A stretch of DNA of 64,000 nucleotides. Origin: Streptomyces sp. JH14 (lineage in GTDB: Bacteria > Actinomycetota > Actinomycetes > Streptomycetales > Streptomycetaceae). Under the pieces are notes generated by a model, which worked only from the letters and a program-made list of their open reading frames with translations, searched no databases and was not told where the DNA came from. The position numbers were made by a program, and so were the translations under genes. Numbering within the stretch: the stretch's first letter is position 1; every line of letters begins with the position of its first letter. Positions 52,442-60,387 of the stretch are shown here, piece by piece. The stretch is taken from NCBI RefSeq assembly GCF_029428675.1, contig NZ_JAJNEL010000001.1:2790001-2854000 (forward strand), in the 5' to 3' direction.

Positions 52442-53971
52442 CTGACTGTCCACGCGCTCAACGAACTCCTGCTCGTCTGCTCGATCGTCCTGCTCGTCGC
52501 CGTGGCGGCGGTACGCATCTCGTCCCGCAGCGGCCTCCCCAGCCTGCTCCTGTATCTCGGCATCGGGATCGCCATAGGGCAGGACGGGATCTTCCACGTC
52601 AAGTTCGACAACGCCGAACTCACCCAGGTGTTCGGCTACGCCGCTCTTGTCGTGATCCTGGCCGAGGGCGGCCTGGGCACGAAGTGGAAAGAGATCAGAC
52701 CGGCGCTGCCCGCCGCGGCCATGCTCTCGGTCGTCGGCGTCGCGGTGAGCGTCGGCGTCACCGCGGCCGGGGCGCACTATCTGGTCGGCCTGGACTGGCG
52801 GCAGTCACTGATCATCGGCGCGGTCGTCTCGTCCACCGACGCCGCCGCGGTCTTCTCCGTGCTGCGCAAGGTGCCGCTGCCGGCCCGGATCACCGGTGTA
52901 CTGGAGGCCGAATCCGGCTTCAACGACGCCCCCGTGGTGATCCTGGTGGTGGCCTTCTCCACCAGGGGGCCTGTGGACAGGTGGTACGTACTGGTCGGCG
53001 AGATCGCCCTGGAACTGGCGATCGGCGCGGCCGTCGGTGTCGCCGTCGGCTGGCTCGGCTCGTACGGGCTGCGTCATGTGGCCCTGCCCGCTTCGGGTCT
53101 CTACCCGATCGCGGTGATGGCGATCGCCGTGTCCGCGTACGCGGCGGGCGCGATGCTCCACGGCAGCGGCTTCCTTGCCGTCTATCTGGCGGCGATGATC
53201 CTCGGCAACGCCAAACTGCCCCACTGGCCCGCCACCCGCGGCTTCGCCGACGGGCTCGGCTGGCTGGCCCAGATCGGCATGTTCGTCCTGCTCGGACTGC
53301 TGGTCGCCCCGCACAACCTGCTCGAGGACTTCTGGGCCGCGGTGATCGTGGGCCTCGTGCTGACGGTGGTCGCGCGCCCGATGGAGGTCTTCATCTCTCT
53401 CATCCCCTTCCGGATGTCCTGGCAGGAGAAGACCTTCATGTCATGGGCAGGGCTGCGCGGCGCCGTACCCATCATCCTGGCGACCATTCCCATGGTGTCC
53501 GGAATCGAGGGCTCCGCCCACGTCTTCAACATCGTCTTCGTGCTCGTCGTCGTCTACACGCTGATTCAGGGACCGACCCTGCCCTGGCTGGCCAAGGCCC
53601 TGAAGATCGCCGAGGACCCGTCCGAGGCGACCGACCTGGGCATCGAGTCGGCGCCGCTGGAACGGCTCCGCGGACATCTGCTGTCGGTGGCGATCCCCGG
53701 GAAGTCGAAAATGCACGGCGTGGAGATCGCCGAACTGCGGCTGCCCGCCGGAGCCGCGGTCACTCTCGTCGTCCGGGACGGGAAGAGCTTCGTACCCGGG
53801 CCGTCGACGACGCTGCGCCGCGGGGACGAGCTGCTGGTCGTCGCGACCGATCCGGTGCGCGACGCGGCCGAGGCACGGCTGCGGGCGGTCGGCGAGGGCG
53901 GCAAGCTGGCCGGGTGGCTGGGGACCGACGGCGGCACCGACGGAATCGGCAGGACGAGGACGCCCCACTGA
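52442..53971 (+). CDS. K+/H+ antiporter with RCK_C domain
   Basis: This 509-residue CPA-type antiporter has about 12-13 membrane helices, the SSTDAAAVFSVLRKV and EAESGFNDAPVVIL segments, and a C-terminal RCK_C/TrkA-C domain (AELRLPAGAAVTLVVRDGKSF, RRGDELLVVA). The normal starts lie inside the first helix. CTG 52442 has AGGA seven bases upstream and gives a full first helix LNELLLVCSIVLLVAVAAV with no standard start between. I therefore place the start at CTG. Such proteins export K+ under salt or alkaline stress. Confidence 0.88.
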   Translation: MTVHALNELLLVCSIVLLVAVAAVRISSRSGLPSLLLYLGIGIAIGQDGIFHVKFDNAELTQVFGYAALVVILAEGGLGTKWKEIRPALPAAAMLSVVGVAVSVGVTAAGAHYLVGLDWRQSLIIGAVVSSTDAAAVFSVLRKVPLPARITGVLEAESGFNDAPVVILVVAFSTRGPVDRWYVLVGEIALELAIGAAVGVAVGWLGSYGLRHVALPASGLYPIAVMAIAVSAYAAGAMLHGSGFLAVYLAAMILGNAKLPHWPATRGFADGLGWLAQIGMFVLLGLLVAPHNLLEDFWAAVIVGLVLTVVARPMEVFISLIPFRMSWQEKTFMSWAGLRGAVPIILATIPMVSGIEGSAHVFNIVFVLVVVYTLIQGPTLPWLAKALKIAEDPSEATDLGIESAPLERLRGHLLSVAIPGKSKMHGVEIAELRLPAGAAVTLVVRDGKSFVPGPSTTLRRGDELLVVATDPVRDAAEARLRAVGEGGKLAGWLGTDGGTDGIGRTRTPH

Positions 53972-54282
53972 TCCGAGGCTCCGAAGATCTGATGGCGCGC
54001 AATCACAGGCACGCACCGGATCCTGCCCTGTAGCATGAAGGAAACGTGATCGACAAAGCTCGATAGATCCGGCCGACGCCGGATCGACCAACTCTGCCTG
54101 ACGCAGAGCTGGCGCGACCGTATGGCGGTCGTGGCGTCCTCCGCCTCTGCTGCGAACGCCCGGCATCTACCGCAGTTCCGCGCGAAGAGGACAGCTCTCG
54201 GCAGCTCCCGTCCACGGCCGGCGCCCACAGGTGCGGACGGAGGGTGGGAGCACGGCTACCAGGCGGCAGAAAGGCAAGGACC
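53972..54282. other. Intergenic region between antiporter and MFS genes
   Basis: These 311 bases hold no gene. A TAGCAT near 54031-54036 may be a -10 box. The hairpin array listed at 54049-54131 follows, and then further partly self-complementary sequence up to the MFS start. Confidence 0.5.
54049..54131 (+). ncRNA. Four-hairpin array, possible structured leader
   Basis: Four perfect stem-loops follow one another in 83 bases: 54049-54064 (5 bp, loop 6), 54066-54085 (8 bp, loop CGAC), 54092-54108 (6 bp, loop CTGAC) and 54115-54131 (6 bp, loop TATGG). They stand 150 bases before the MFS gene and after a TAGCAT box, so they may form a structured mRNA leader. I cannot match it to a known riboswitch; a terminator of the antiporter gene is an alternative for the strongest stem. 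Confidence 0.35.
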
Positions 54283-55578
54283 GTGGCGTCCACGGTCTCC
54301 GACCGCACCGGTTACGGGCGGCTGCTGCGCACCCCCGGTGCGTGGACCTTCCTTCTTCCCGGCTTCGCCGCACGGCAGCCCTTCGCGATGCTGACCATCG
54401 GCATCGTGCTGCTGGTGCAGCACACCACCGTTTCGTACGGCAGCGCGGGCGCCGTCGCGGCCGTCACCGGTGTCTCCATGGCACTGTTCGCACCGCAGAG
54501 CGGAAAGCTCGCCGACCGCATCGGCCAGCGCGCCGTCCTGCTACCGGGCGTTCTCGTGCACGCGGCGTCCGTTTCGGCGCTGACCGCACTCGCCCTGGCG
54601 GAAGCACCGCTGTGGCTGTTGTTCCTTGCCGCCGTGCCGACGGGTGCGTCCGTCCCGCAGGTCGGCCCGATGGTGCGGGCCCGCTGGGCGGCCCTGCTGG
54701 GCGCGGCACCGGGCCGGAAGGCCTCGCCCCTGATGCCGACCGCCGCCGCCTTCGAATCGGTGACGGACGAGCTGACCTTCGTCATCGGACCCGTCCTCGC
54801 CACCGCCCTGTGCACCGGAGTGCACCCGGCGGCCGGACTGGTCGCGGAAGCCGCGCTGACGCTGGCCGGCGGCCTGCTCTTCGCGGCGCAGCACCGCACC
54901 CAGCCCGCGGTCCGGGCCACCACGTCCGTCGCGTCCGAACGGCACACCTCCGCCCTGTCCGTGGCGGGCGTACGGGTGCTCGCGGTCGCCTTCCTCGGGA
55001 TCGGCGCCGTCTTCGGCGGCATGCAGGTCTCACTGACCGCGTTCGCCGAGGAGATCGGCCGGCCCGGTGCCAACGGCCTGCTGTACGGGATCTTCGCGGC
55101 CGGCAACATGCTGGCCGGCATCGCCTGCGGTGCCATCGCCTGGAAGAGCGGACCGCGGCGCAGACTGATCGCCGGGTACGCGGCGCTGACGCTGACCGCG
55201 TCCGGGCTGTGGGCCGTGCACTCCATGCCACTGCTGGCCGGGCTCGGCCTGCTCGTCGGACTCTCCATCGCACCGGCGCTGATCAGCGGATACACGCTCG
55301 TCGAAGCGCTCGTTCCGGCGTCGGTGCGGACCGAGGCGTTCACCTGGCTGACAGGCGCGGTCGCGCTCGGTCAGGCGGCAGCGGTGACGGTCGCCGGACA
55401 GCTCGCGGACGCCCACGGAGCGAGCACCGGATTCGTGGTGCCGCTGGTGGGGACCGTACTGGCGCTGGTGACCCTGGTGACCCTGCGTTCGCGGCTGACA
55501 CCGAGGGCGCCGGGAAGGGGGTCCGGACGGACCGTGGCACGTGGTGTCGGTCACCGAGAGCCGGTCACGGTGGACTGA
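54283..55578 (+). CDS. Major facilitator superfamily transporter
   Basis: This 431-residue protein has about 12 hydrophobic helices and the loop motif GKLADRIGQRAVLLPG between helices 2 and 3, with a weaker copy in the second half (KSGPRRRLIAGY). The family is sugar/drug exporter-like; the substrate is unknown. The start is GTG 54283 with AAGGA close by. The long structured leader upstream suggests control at the RNA level. Confidence 0.87.
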   Translation: MASTVSDRTGYGRLLRTPGAWTFLLPGFAARQPFAMLTIGIVLLVQHTTVSYGSAGAVAAVTGVSMALFAPQSGKLADRIGQRAVLLPGVLVHAASVSALTALALAEAPLWLLFLAAVPTGASVPQVGPMVRARWAALLGAAPGRKASPLMPTAAAFESVTDELTFVIGPVLATALCTGVHPAAGLVAEAALTLAGGLLFAAQHRTQPAVRATTSVASERHTSALSVAGVRVLAVAFLGIGAVFGGMQVSLTAFAEEIGRPGANGLLYGIFAAGNMLAGIACGAIAWKSGPRRRLIAGYAALTLTASGLWAVHSMPLLAGLGLLVGLSIAPALISGYTLVEALVPASVRTEAFTWLTGAVALGQAAAVTVAGQLADAHGASTGFVVPLVGTVLALVTLVTLRSRLTPRAPGRGSGRTVARGVGHREPVTVD

Positions 55579-55608
55579 TCCAGCGGAATAGGTCAGTATG
55601 GAGCGTCG

Positions 55609-55635
55609 TTAGCACTCATTGAGTCAGAGTGCCAG
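55609..55635 (+). promoter_or_regulatory. CIRCE-like HrcA operator
   Basis: TTAGCACTC, nine bases, then GAGTGCCAG: the left arm is exact for the CIRCE consensus (TTAGCACTC-N9-GAGTGCTAA), and the right arm matches at seven of nine positions. It lies 9 bases before the start of the FmdB-type gene and overlaps its ribosome binding region. Confidence 0.6.
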
Positions 55636-55644
55636 GAGGATCAA

Positions 55645-55989
55645 GTGCCGACCTATCAGTATCAGTGCACCGAGTGCGGCGAGGGCCTCGAGGCGGTGCA
55701 GAAGTTCACCGATGATGCCCTGACCGTGTGCCCGAACTGCGAGGGACGCCTGAAGAAGGTGTTCTCGGCGGTCGGCATCGTCTTCAAGGGTTCCGGTTTC
55801 TACCGGAACGACAGCCGCGGCTCGTCGTCGAGCAGCTCGCCGGCGTCGTCGTCCGCGAAGGCATCCGGTTCCGCTTCGTCTTCTTCGACGGGGTCGGACT
55901 CGAAGCCGTCCGCGCCTGCGTCCGCCGCTTCTTCCTCTTCCTCGCCGTCGTCCTCCGCGTCGGCGTCGAGCGGTACGTCGGCCGCCTGA
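55645..55989 (+). CDS. FmdB-family zinc ribbon protein
   Basis: This 114-residue protein has an N-terminal zinc ribbon, YQYQCTECGEGLEAVQKF with a second Cys pair in CPNCEGRLKKVF, then VGIVFKGSGFYRNDSR, followed by a long Ser/Ala-rich tail. The FmdB family is of unknown role, with regulation proposed. The start is GTG 55645 with AGGAGGA four bases upstream. A CIRCE-like operator lies just upstream, pointing to heat-shock control. Confidence 0.9.
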   Translation: MPTYQYQCTECGEGLEAVQKFTDDALTVCPNCEGRLKKVFSAVGIVFKGSGFYRNDSRGSSSSSSPASSSAKASGSASSSSTGSDSKPSAPASAASSSSSPSSSASASSGTSAA

Positions 55990-56068
55990 GCCGGAGTACC
56001 CCGCTTCGCACTTCGTCCGAGGCCCTGCCGATCCGATCGGCCGGGCCCTCGGCGTTTTCGGGCCCCGC

Positions 56069-56074
56069 TACTGT
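56069..56074 (+). promoter_or_regulatory. Candidate -10 box of a leaderless mtnP mRNA
   Basis: TACTGT lies six bases before the ATG of mtnP and no ribosome binding site exists between. Confidence 0.4.
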
Positions 56075-56080
56075 GATCAC

Positions 56081-56914
56081 ATGGTGAACGCAGAGATCGG
56101 TGTCATCGGCGGCTCGGGCTTCTACTCCTTCCTGGAGGATGTCACCGAGGTTCGTGTGGACACCCCGTACGGACAGCCGAGCGACTCCCTCTTCCTCGGT
56201 GAGATCGGCGGCCGCCGGGTCGCCTTCCTCCCCCGCCACGGCCGCGGCCACCATGTGCCGCCGCACCGCATCAACTACCGCGCCAACCTGTGGGCCCTGC
56301 GCTCCGTGGGTGTCCGTCAGGTGCTCGGCCCGTGCGCGGTCGGCGGACTGCGTCCCGAGTACGGACCGGGGACGCTGCTCGTGCCGGACCAGATGGTGGA
56401 CCGCACCAAGGCCCGCACACAGACGTATTACGACGGGGAGACCCGGGCGGACGGGGTGGCACCGAACGTGGTGCACCTGGGCTTCGCCGATCCGTACTGC
56501 CCGGAGGGGCGCAAGGTGGCGCTCGCCGCAGCCCGCGGCAAGGGGTGGGAGGCGGTGGACGGCGGGACGCTGGTGGTCGTCGAGGGGCCGCGCTTCTCGA
56601 CCCGGGCCGAGTCCCGCTGGCATGCGGCGATGGGCTGGTCGGTGGTCGGGATGACCGGGCATCCTGAGGCCGTGCTCGCCCGTGAGCTGGGGCTCTGCTA
56701 CACCACGATGACGCTCGTGACGGACCTGGACGCGGGCGCCGAGGCGGGCGAGGGCGTCTCCCACGGAGAGGTGCTGAAGGTGTTCGCCGCCAATGTGGAC
56801 CGGCTGCGGTCGGTGCTGTTCGAAGCGGTGACGGCGCTGCCCGCGGAGGGGGACCGGACCTGTCCTTGTGCACACGTGCTGGACGGGATCGAGACGGGGA
56901 TCGAACTGCCGTAG
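56081..56914 (+). CDS. mtnP: S-methyl-5'-thioadenosine phosphorylase
   Basis: This 277-residue purine-phosphorylase-fold enzyme splits methylthioadenosine (from polyamine-type pathways) into adenine and methylthioribose-1-phosphate. Seen are IGGSGFYSF, PRHGRGHHVPPHRINYRAN, EGPRFSTRAESR and MTGHPEAVLARELGLCYTTM. A purine-specific relative is possible, though the sequence fits MTAP best. Start ATG 56081, with GTG 56084 next to it; the mRNA may be leaderless. Confidence 0.92.
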   Translation: MVNAEIGVIGGSGFYSFLEDVTEVRVDTPYGQPSDSLFLGEIGGRRVAFLPRHGRGHHVPPHRINYRANLWALRSVGVRQVLGPCAVGGLRPEYGPGTLLVPDQMVDRTKARTQTYYDGETRADGVAPNVVHLGFADPYCPEGRKVALAAARGKGWEAVDGGTLVVVEGPRFSTRAESRWHAAMGWSVVGMTGHPEAVLARELGLCYTTMTLVTDLDAGAEAGEGVSHGEVLKVFAANVDRLRSVLFEAVTALPAEGDRTCPCAHVLDGIETGIELP

Positions 56915-57147
56915 CGGGTGCCGGCAACTGTCGTGGCGGGTGCCGGCTCCGGCCCTTGCGGCGCGGGGCGGGGCACGTACGGGTGACGGAGTTGTCCACA
57001 TCAGGCGGGCCGTCCACAGGGCTCGGCAGGAATCCCGCAGACGGTGGATCGTGACGGACGTGGGAGTTCATCCGAACTCCGTCGGACTGAGGGCCTTGGG
57101 CTTCTCACTCCTCACTCCACGCTCCGTCACGGCAGGTGGTGCCGGCC

Positions 57148-57783
57148 ATGTTCCCCGTTTCTCCGAACGCTTCCCCGTCCGCTCGCCCGTCCCCCTCCCC
57201 GTCCGCCGCCTCGGCCTTTTCGTCCGATGTGCGTCCGGCGGTCCCGGGTCCGCCGATGTCTGCGCCCCCGCCGTGCGGGGTGCCGGCGTTCGCGCCGCTG
57301 CGCGTGCGCGGGGGCGGCGGGCGTCGGTTGCGGAGGGCGGTGTGGCGGCAACGCCGCGCGATGGCGGCCGGCCTGGCACTGACCGCTGCGGCGCTGGCCG
57401 CGACCGGACTGGGTGGCGGTGGTGACGCGGCAGGCGCGCGAGGCTCGTCCGGGGCGGCCGGGGTGACCGGGGCGGCGCCGGACGATGAGCGGCGGCCGGT
57501 TCAGCTGGTGTCCGCGCCGGTCCGGATCGCGGATGCGGCGACGGTGCGGCTGTTGCAGCCGGGTGATCGCGTCGATGTGATCGCGGACGAGGGGCCCGGG
57601 GCCGACGCCAGGGTGGTGGCCAAAGGAGCCGAGGTGGCGGCGGTGCCGCGGTCGGCCGCCGACGGTTCTGCCGAGGACCCTGCGGAGGGTGGCGCGCTGG
57701 TCGTGCTGTCCGTGCCCCGGAGCACGGCCGTGTCCCTGGCCGGCGCGGGAATCTCGGCCCGGCTGGCGGTGACGTTGTGCTGA
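57148..57783 (+). CDS. SAF-domain protein, CpaB/RcpC-like
   Basis: This 211-residue protein has a Ser/Pro-rich start, a basic stretch, a membrane helix (AGLALTAAALAATGLG) and a C-terminal part RPVQLVSAPVRIADAATVRLLQPGDRVDVIAD typical of SAF-domain proteins of the CpaB/RcpC kind, which help build Flp pili. No other pilus gene is near, so the role may differ. I set the start at ATG 57148 with AGGTGG about eight bases upstream; GTG 57136 is also possible. Confidence 0.8.
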   Translation: MFPVSPNASPSARPSPSPSAASAFSSDVRPAVPGPPMSAPPPCGVPAFAPLRVRGGGGRRLRRAVWRQRRAMAAGLALTAAALAATGLGGGGDAAGARGSSGAAGVTGAAPDDERRPVQLVSAPVRIADAATVRLLQPGDRVDVIADEGPGADARVVAKGAEVAAVPRSAADGSAEDPAEGGALVVLSVPRSTAVSLAGAGISARLAVTLC

Positions 57784-57924
57784 ACCGGACGCACCGCCCT
57801 ATTCGCACTGACGAGCTGTCATGTCACCGGCCCGAAGGCATGGATCAGGTGGTTCTGCCGCGTACTGCCGTAGGTTGCGGAGCAGTTCGCTCCCCCCACG
57901 GCACATGCGGAGGAAGACGCACCC

Positions 57925-58434
57925 GTGACCGAGAAGAAGGTCAGCCTGATGGAGGGCTTCAAGGCCTTCCTGTTGCGCGGCAATGTGATCGACCTGGCGA
58001 TCGCGGTCGTCATCGGCGCCGCGTTCACCAACATCGTGAACGCGATCGTCAAGGGCGTCATCAATCCGCTCGTCGGTGCGTTCGGCACCAAGGATCTGGA
58101 GAGCTACAGCTCCTGCCTCAAGGGCCCCTGTGCCACGGATCCGAAGACGGGCGAGGCGACCGAGGGCATCCGGATCCTCTGGGGTTCGGTGCTCAGTGCC
58201 ACGCTCAGCTTCGTGATCACTGCGGCCGTCGTCTATTTCCTGATGGTGCTGCCGATGGCCAAGTACCTCGCCAGGCGAGCGGCGATGCAGGCTGCCAAGG
58301 CCGGCGTGCAGGAGACGCTGGAGGTGAGCGAGCTGGAGGTGCTGGAGGAGATCCGCGACGTGCTCGTCTCGCAGCGCAGCACTCCGGCGGACGAAAGCCG
58401 CGGCCAGGACCCGGGCCGCGGCCACAACGAGTAG
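57925..58434 (+). CDS. mscL: Large-conductance mechanosensitive channel
   Basis: This 169-residue MscL opens under membrane tension to relieve osmotic shock. Helix one is GNVIDLAIAVVIGAAFTNIVNAIVK with the usual pore-lining pattern; helix two is LSFVITAAVVYFLMVLPMAK. The outer loop contains two Cys (SSCLKGPCATD), which is unusual and could form a disulfide. The C-terminal helix is extended. The start is GTG 57925 with GGAGGAA about nine bases upstream. Confidence 0.95.
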   Translation: MTEKKVSLMEGFKAFLLRGNVIDLAIAVVIGAAFTNIVNAIVKGVINPLVGAFGTKDLESYSSCLKGPCATDPKTGEATEGIRILWGSVLSATLSFVITAAVVYFLMVLPMAKYLARRAAMQAAKAGVQETLEVSELEVLEEIRDVLVSQRSTPADESRGQDPGRGHNE

Positions 58435-58435
58435 C

Positions 58436-58654
58436 TCAGATGTGGTGGGGGGGCTTCTCGTCGAGGAAGCGCGCGAGGTCGGCGGCGCTGCCGCCGGCCG
58501 GAGCCCGCTCACCCCACGCCCGGTCCGTATCGTCCGCGGACTGCTGGTCCAGCGGATCGTCGAAGATCAGAGCCGGCTTGGGCTTCCTCTGTTCCGGCTG
58601 TGTCGGCTGCGTCGGCTTCGAATCGCGCGGTCCAGGGGTGGGGGCGGTGCTCAT
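58436..58654 (-). CDS. Small disordered protein, function unknown
   Basis: This 72-residue protein is Pro/Gln-rich, with a more ordered part LIFDDPLDQQSADDTDRAW and the end GSAADLARFLDEKPPHH. I do not recognise it. Start ATG 58654 has GGTGGT just before it. It ends one base from the mscL end, tail to tail. Confidence 0.65.
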   Translation of the reverse strand: MSTAPTPGPRDSKPTQPTQPEQRKPKPALIFDDPLDQQSADDTDRAWGERAPAGGSAADLARFLDEKPPHHI

Positions 58655-58675
58655 ACCACCAGGGTACGGCGGCGG

Positions 58676-59062
58676 TCAGCGATCCTTCGGGTCGAGCATC
58701 CAGAGCCCCAGGACGACCAGGAACGACAGACAGAGGAAGCCCGTACCCCACCAGGCCGTTCCGGTGTTGCCCTCCATCCACTCGTCGACGACGACGGTCA
58801 GACCCCAGAGCTGGCCGATGACGACGGTCATGGCCAGGGCCAGCCGGGCCGTCAGTTTCGAGGAACGCTCGGGTTCCTGGTCGGTACCCGCTCCCGGGCC
58901 CGGACCGGTGTGGCGGACCCGGGGATCGCCGTAGCCGCTGGTGGAGCGGAGCTGCGGATAGCGCTCACGGAGGGGACGGTTCAGCTCCGGCCGGGCGCTG
59001 CCCGGGTGGTACTCCGGGTAGGCCCGCTGCTCCGGGCCTGTGGGCTGCCGGGCGTCGCTCAT
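58676..59062 (-). CDS. Small membrane protein of the redox operon
   Basis: This 128-residue protein has a hydrophilic half (about 1-70) followed by two membrane helices (ALAMTVVIGQLWGLTVVV and FLCLSFLVVLGLWML). ATG 59062 overlaps the Rieske stop by four bases (ATGA), so it is the last gene of the operon. It may anchor the Rieske protein or another part of the complex. Confidence 0.78.
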   Translation of the reverse strand: MSDARQPTGPEQRAYPEYHPGSARPELNRPLRERYPQLRSTSGYGDPRVRHTGPGPGAGTDQEPERSSKLTARLALAMTVVIGQLWGLTVVVDEWMEGNTGTAWWGTGFLCLSFLVVLGLWMLDPKDR

Positions 59063-59781
59063 GTCTGCCCTCCGGAGGTCGCGGTTTCGGTTGCCCCGAT
59101 ACGGTGCGCCTTCGCACCGGAAGTCTGCGCGCGGGGTGCCTGCCCACCGCCGTCGCGGACCGAGGGACAGCCGATCCGGGAGGCGAGGTCCGGGCGCTCG
59201 GAGCTGATCTGGCGGCACAGGCCCTGCTCGATGCTCTCGTCGGAGCGGGTGGTGCCGATGGCCCAGACGCTGCCGTCTGTCTCCTCCGTGAGCACCACCT
59301 TGGGCAGTGGGCGGGGCGGGGGTCCGGCGGTGACTTCTCCGGTGCGGGCGTCGAAGACACCTTCGTGGCAGGGGCAGTAGAGCTCCCCCTCCGCACCGCG
59401 GTCCTTGCGCCAGAGCACTGCGCAGGCGAGATGGGTGCAGATCGCGGAGTAGCCCACGAGAGTGCCGTCGTTCAGCCGGACGGCGACCGCACTGTCCTCC
59501 TCGTCGGGGTAGCTGAAGGCGATGGACTCGCCGGGCAGGAGCCGGCCGGCGATCCTTCTCGGCGCCGGGGCCTTGCCGTCATCGGTCTCCCCGTGGCGCG
59601 GGAGCATTCCGCCGGCCACACCGAGGCTGCCGACGGCGAGTCCGCCCGAGACGGTGGCGACGATCCGGAGGTAGTCCCGCCGGGTGGTGAGGGAGTCGGC
59701 GGCGATCCGGTCGTGCAGGGCTTCGCGCGGGTCCCCGCCGGGACGCCGGTCCCCGGCCGGTGGCTGTTCGGTGACGCTCAT
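59059..59781 (-). CDS. Rieske [2Fe-2S] protein with Tat signal
   Basis: This 240-residue protein has a twin-arginine signal (TTRRDYLRIVA, Arg34-Arg35) with a following hydrophobic stretch, then a Rieske fold with cluster ligands C115/H117 in CTHLAC and C136/H139 in CPCHEG. C120 and C138 form the usual disulfide. It would be folded in the cytoplasm and moved outside, staying anchored. It overlaps the ferredoxin gene and the last gene of the operon by four bases each. Rieske proteins act mostly in bc complexes; one in a molybdenum operon is uncommon. Confidence 0.93.
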   Translation of the reverse strand: MSVTEQPPAGDRRPGGDPREALHDRIAADSLTTRRDYLRIVATVSGGLAVGSLGVAGGMLPRHGETDDGKAPAPRRIAGRLLPGESIAFSYPDEEDSAVAVRLNDGTLVGYSAICTHLACAVLWRKDRGAEGELYCPCHEGVFDARTGEVTAGPPPRPLPKVVLTEETDGSVWAIGTTRSDESIEQGLCRQISSERPDLASRIGCPSVRDGGGQAPRAQTSGAKAHRIGATETATSGGQT

Positions 59782-60380
59782 CGGCGGACGTCCTTCCCGT
59801 TGACCTCGACGATGGGAAGACCGCCGGGCACCGGCCACTGGACCTTGTCGGCGGGGACGACCACCGCCACGCCGGTACGGACCTCGGTCTCGCCGAAGGT
59901 GAAGGTGTCGGCGACCTGGACACCGGGCCGCTCGGCCTGGAGTTCCTCCACCGTTCCGTAGAACAGCGCCCCGGTCGGGCAGACGGTGGCGCACATGGGG
60001 GCGAGACCGTAGGCGGTGCGGTCGTAGCAGAGGTTGCACTTCATCTGCAGCTTCGCCTGGAGGTCGATCTTCGGGACGCCGAAGGGGCAGGCGTTGACAC
60101 AGTTGGCGCAGCCGATGCAGCGGGTGGTGTCGGCCTGCTGCACCACGCCGTCGGCCGTGACCAGGATCGCGTCGGCCGGGCAGACCTCGGCGCACGGTGC
60201 TACCGGGTCCTCGCAGTGCATGCAGACCGTGGGAAGGGAGGCGACGGAGTGGCCTTCATCGGTGTAGTCGAGGTGGATCATCGATTTGCCGCGGTGCGAG
60301 TCGCACTCCCGGCAGGCGGAGACACAGGCCTGGCAGCCGATGCAGCGCCCGGGGTCGATGAAGATCGTTCTGCCCATCAT
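59778..60380 (-). CDS. Four-cluster ferredoxin-type electron-transfer subunit
   Basis: This 200-residue protein is of the DmsB/NrfC/HybA type with 16 Cys for four [4Fe-4S] clusters: CIGCQACVSACREC, CMHCEDPVAPCAEVCP, CIGCANCVNACP and KCNLCYDR with CATVCPTGAL. It moves electrons between the molybdenum subunit and the membrane part. I start at the first of two ATGs, 60380; the second is at 60377. It lies 7 bases after the molybdenum subunit stop and overlaps the Rieske gene. Confidence 0.94.
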   Translation of the reverse strand: MMGRTIFIDPGRCIGCQACVSACRECDSHRGKSMIHLDYTDEGHSVASLPTVCMHCEDPVAPCAEVCPADAILVTADGVVQQADTTRCIGCANCVNACPFGVPKIDLQAKLQMKCNLCYDRTAYGLAPMCATVCPTGALFYGTVEELQAERPGVQVADTFTFGETEVRTGVAVVVPADKVQWPVPGGLPIVEVNGKDVRR

Positions 60381-60387
60381 CCGGTTC

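Noticed and set aside
54049..54131. Guanidine-II (mini-ykkC) riboswitch
   Set aside because: That motif needs two hairpins with ACGR loops; here the loops are CGAC, CTGAC and TATGG, so it does not match.
54049..54131. tRNA gene at the four-hairpin array
   Set aside because: The four stems lie in series and there is no closing acceptor stem or T-loop sequence.
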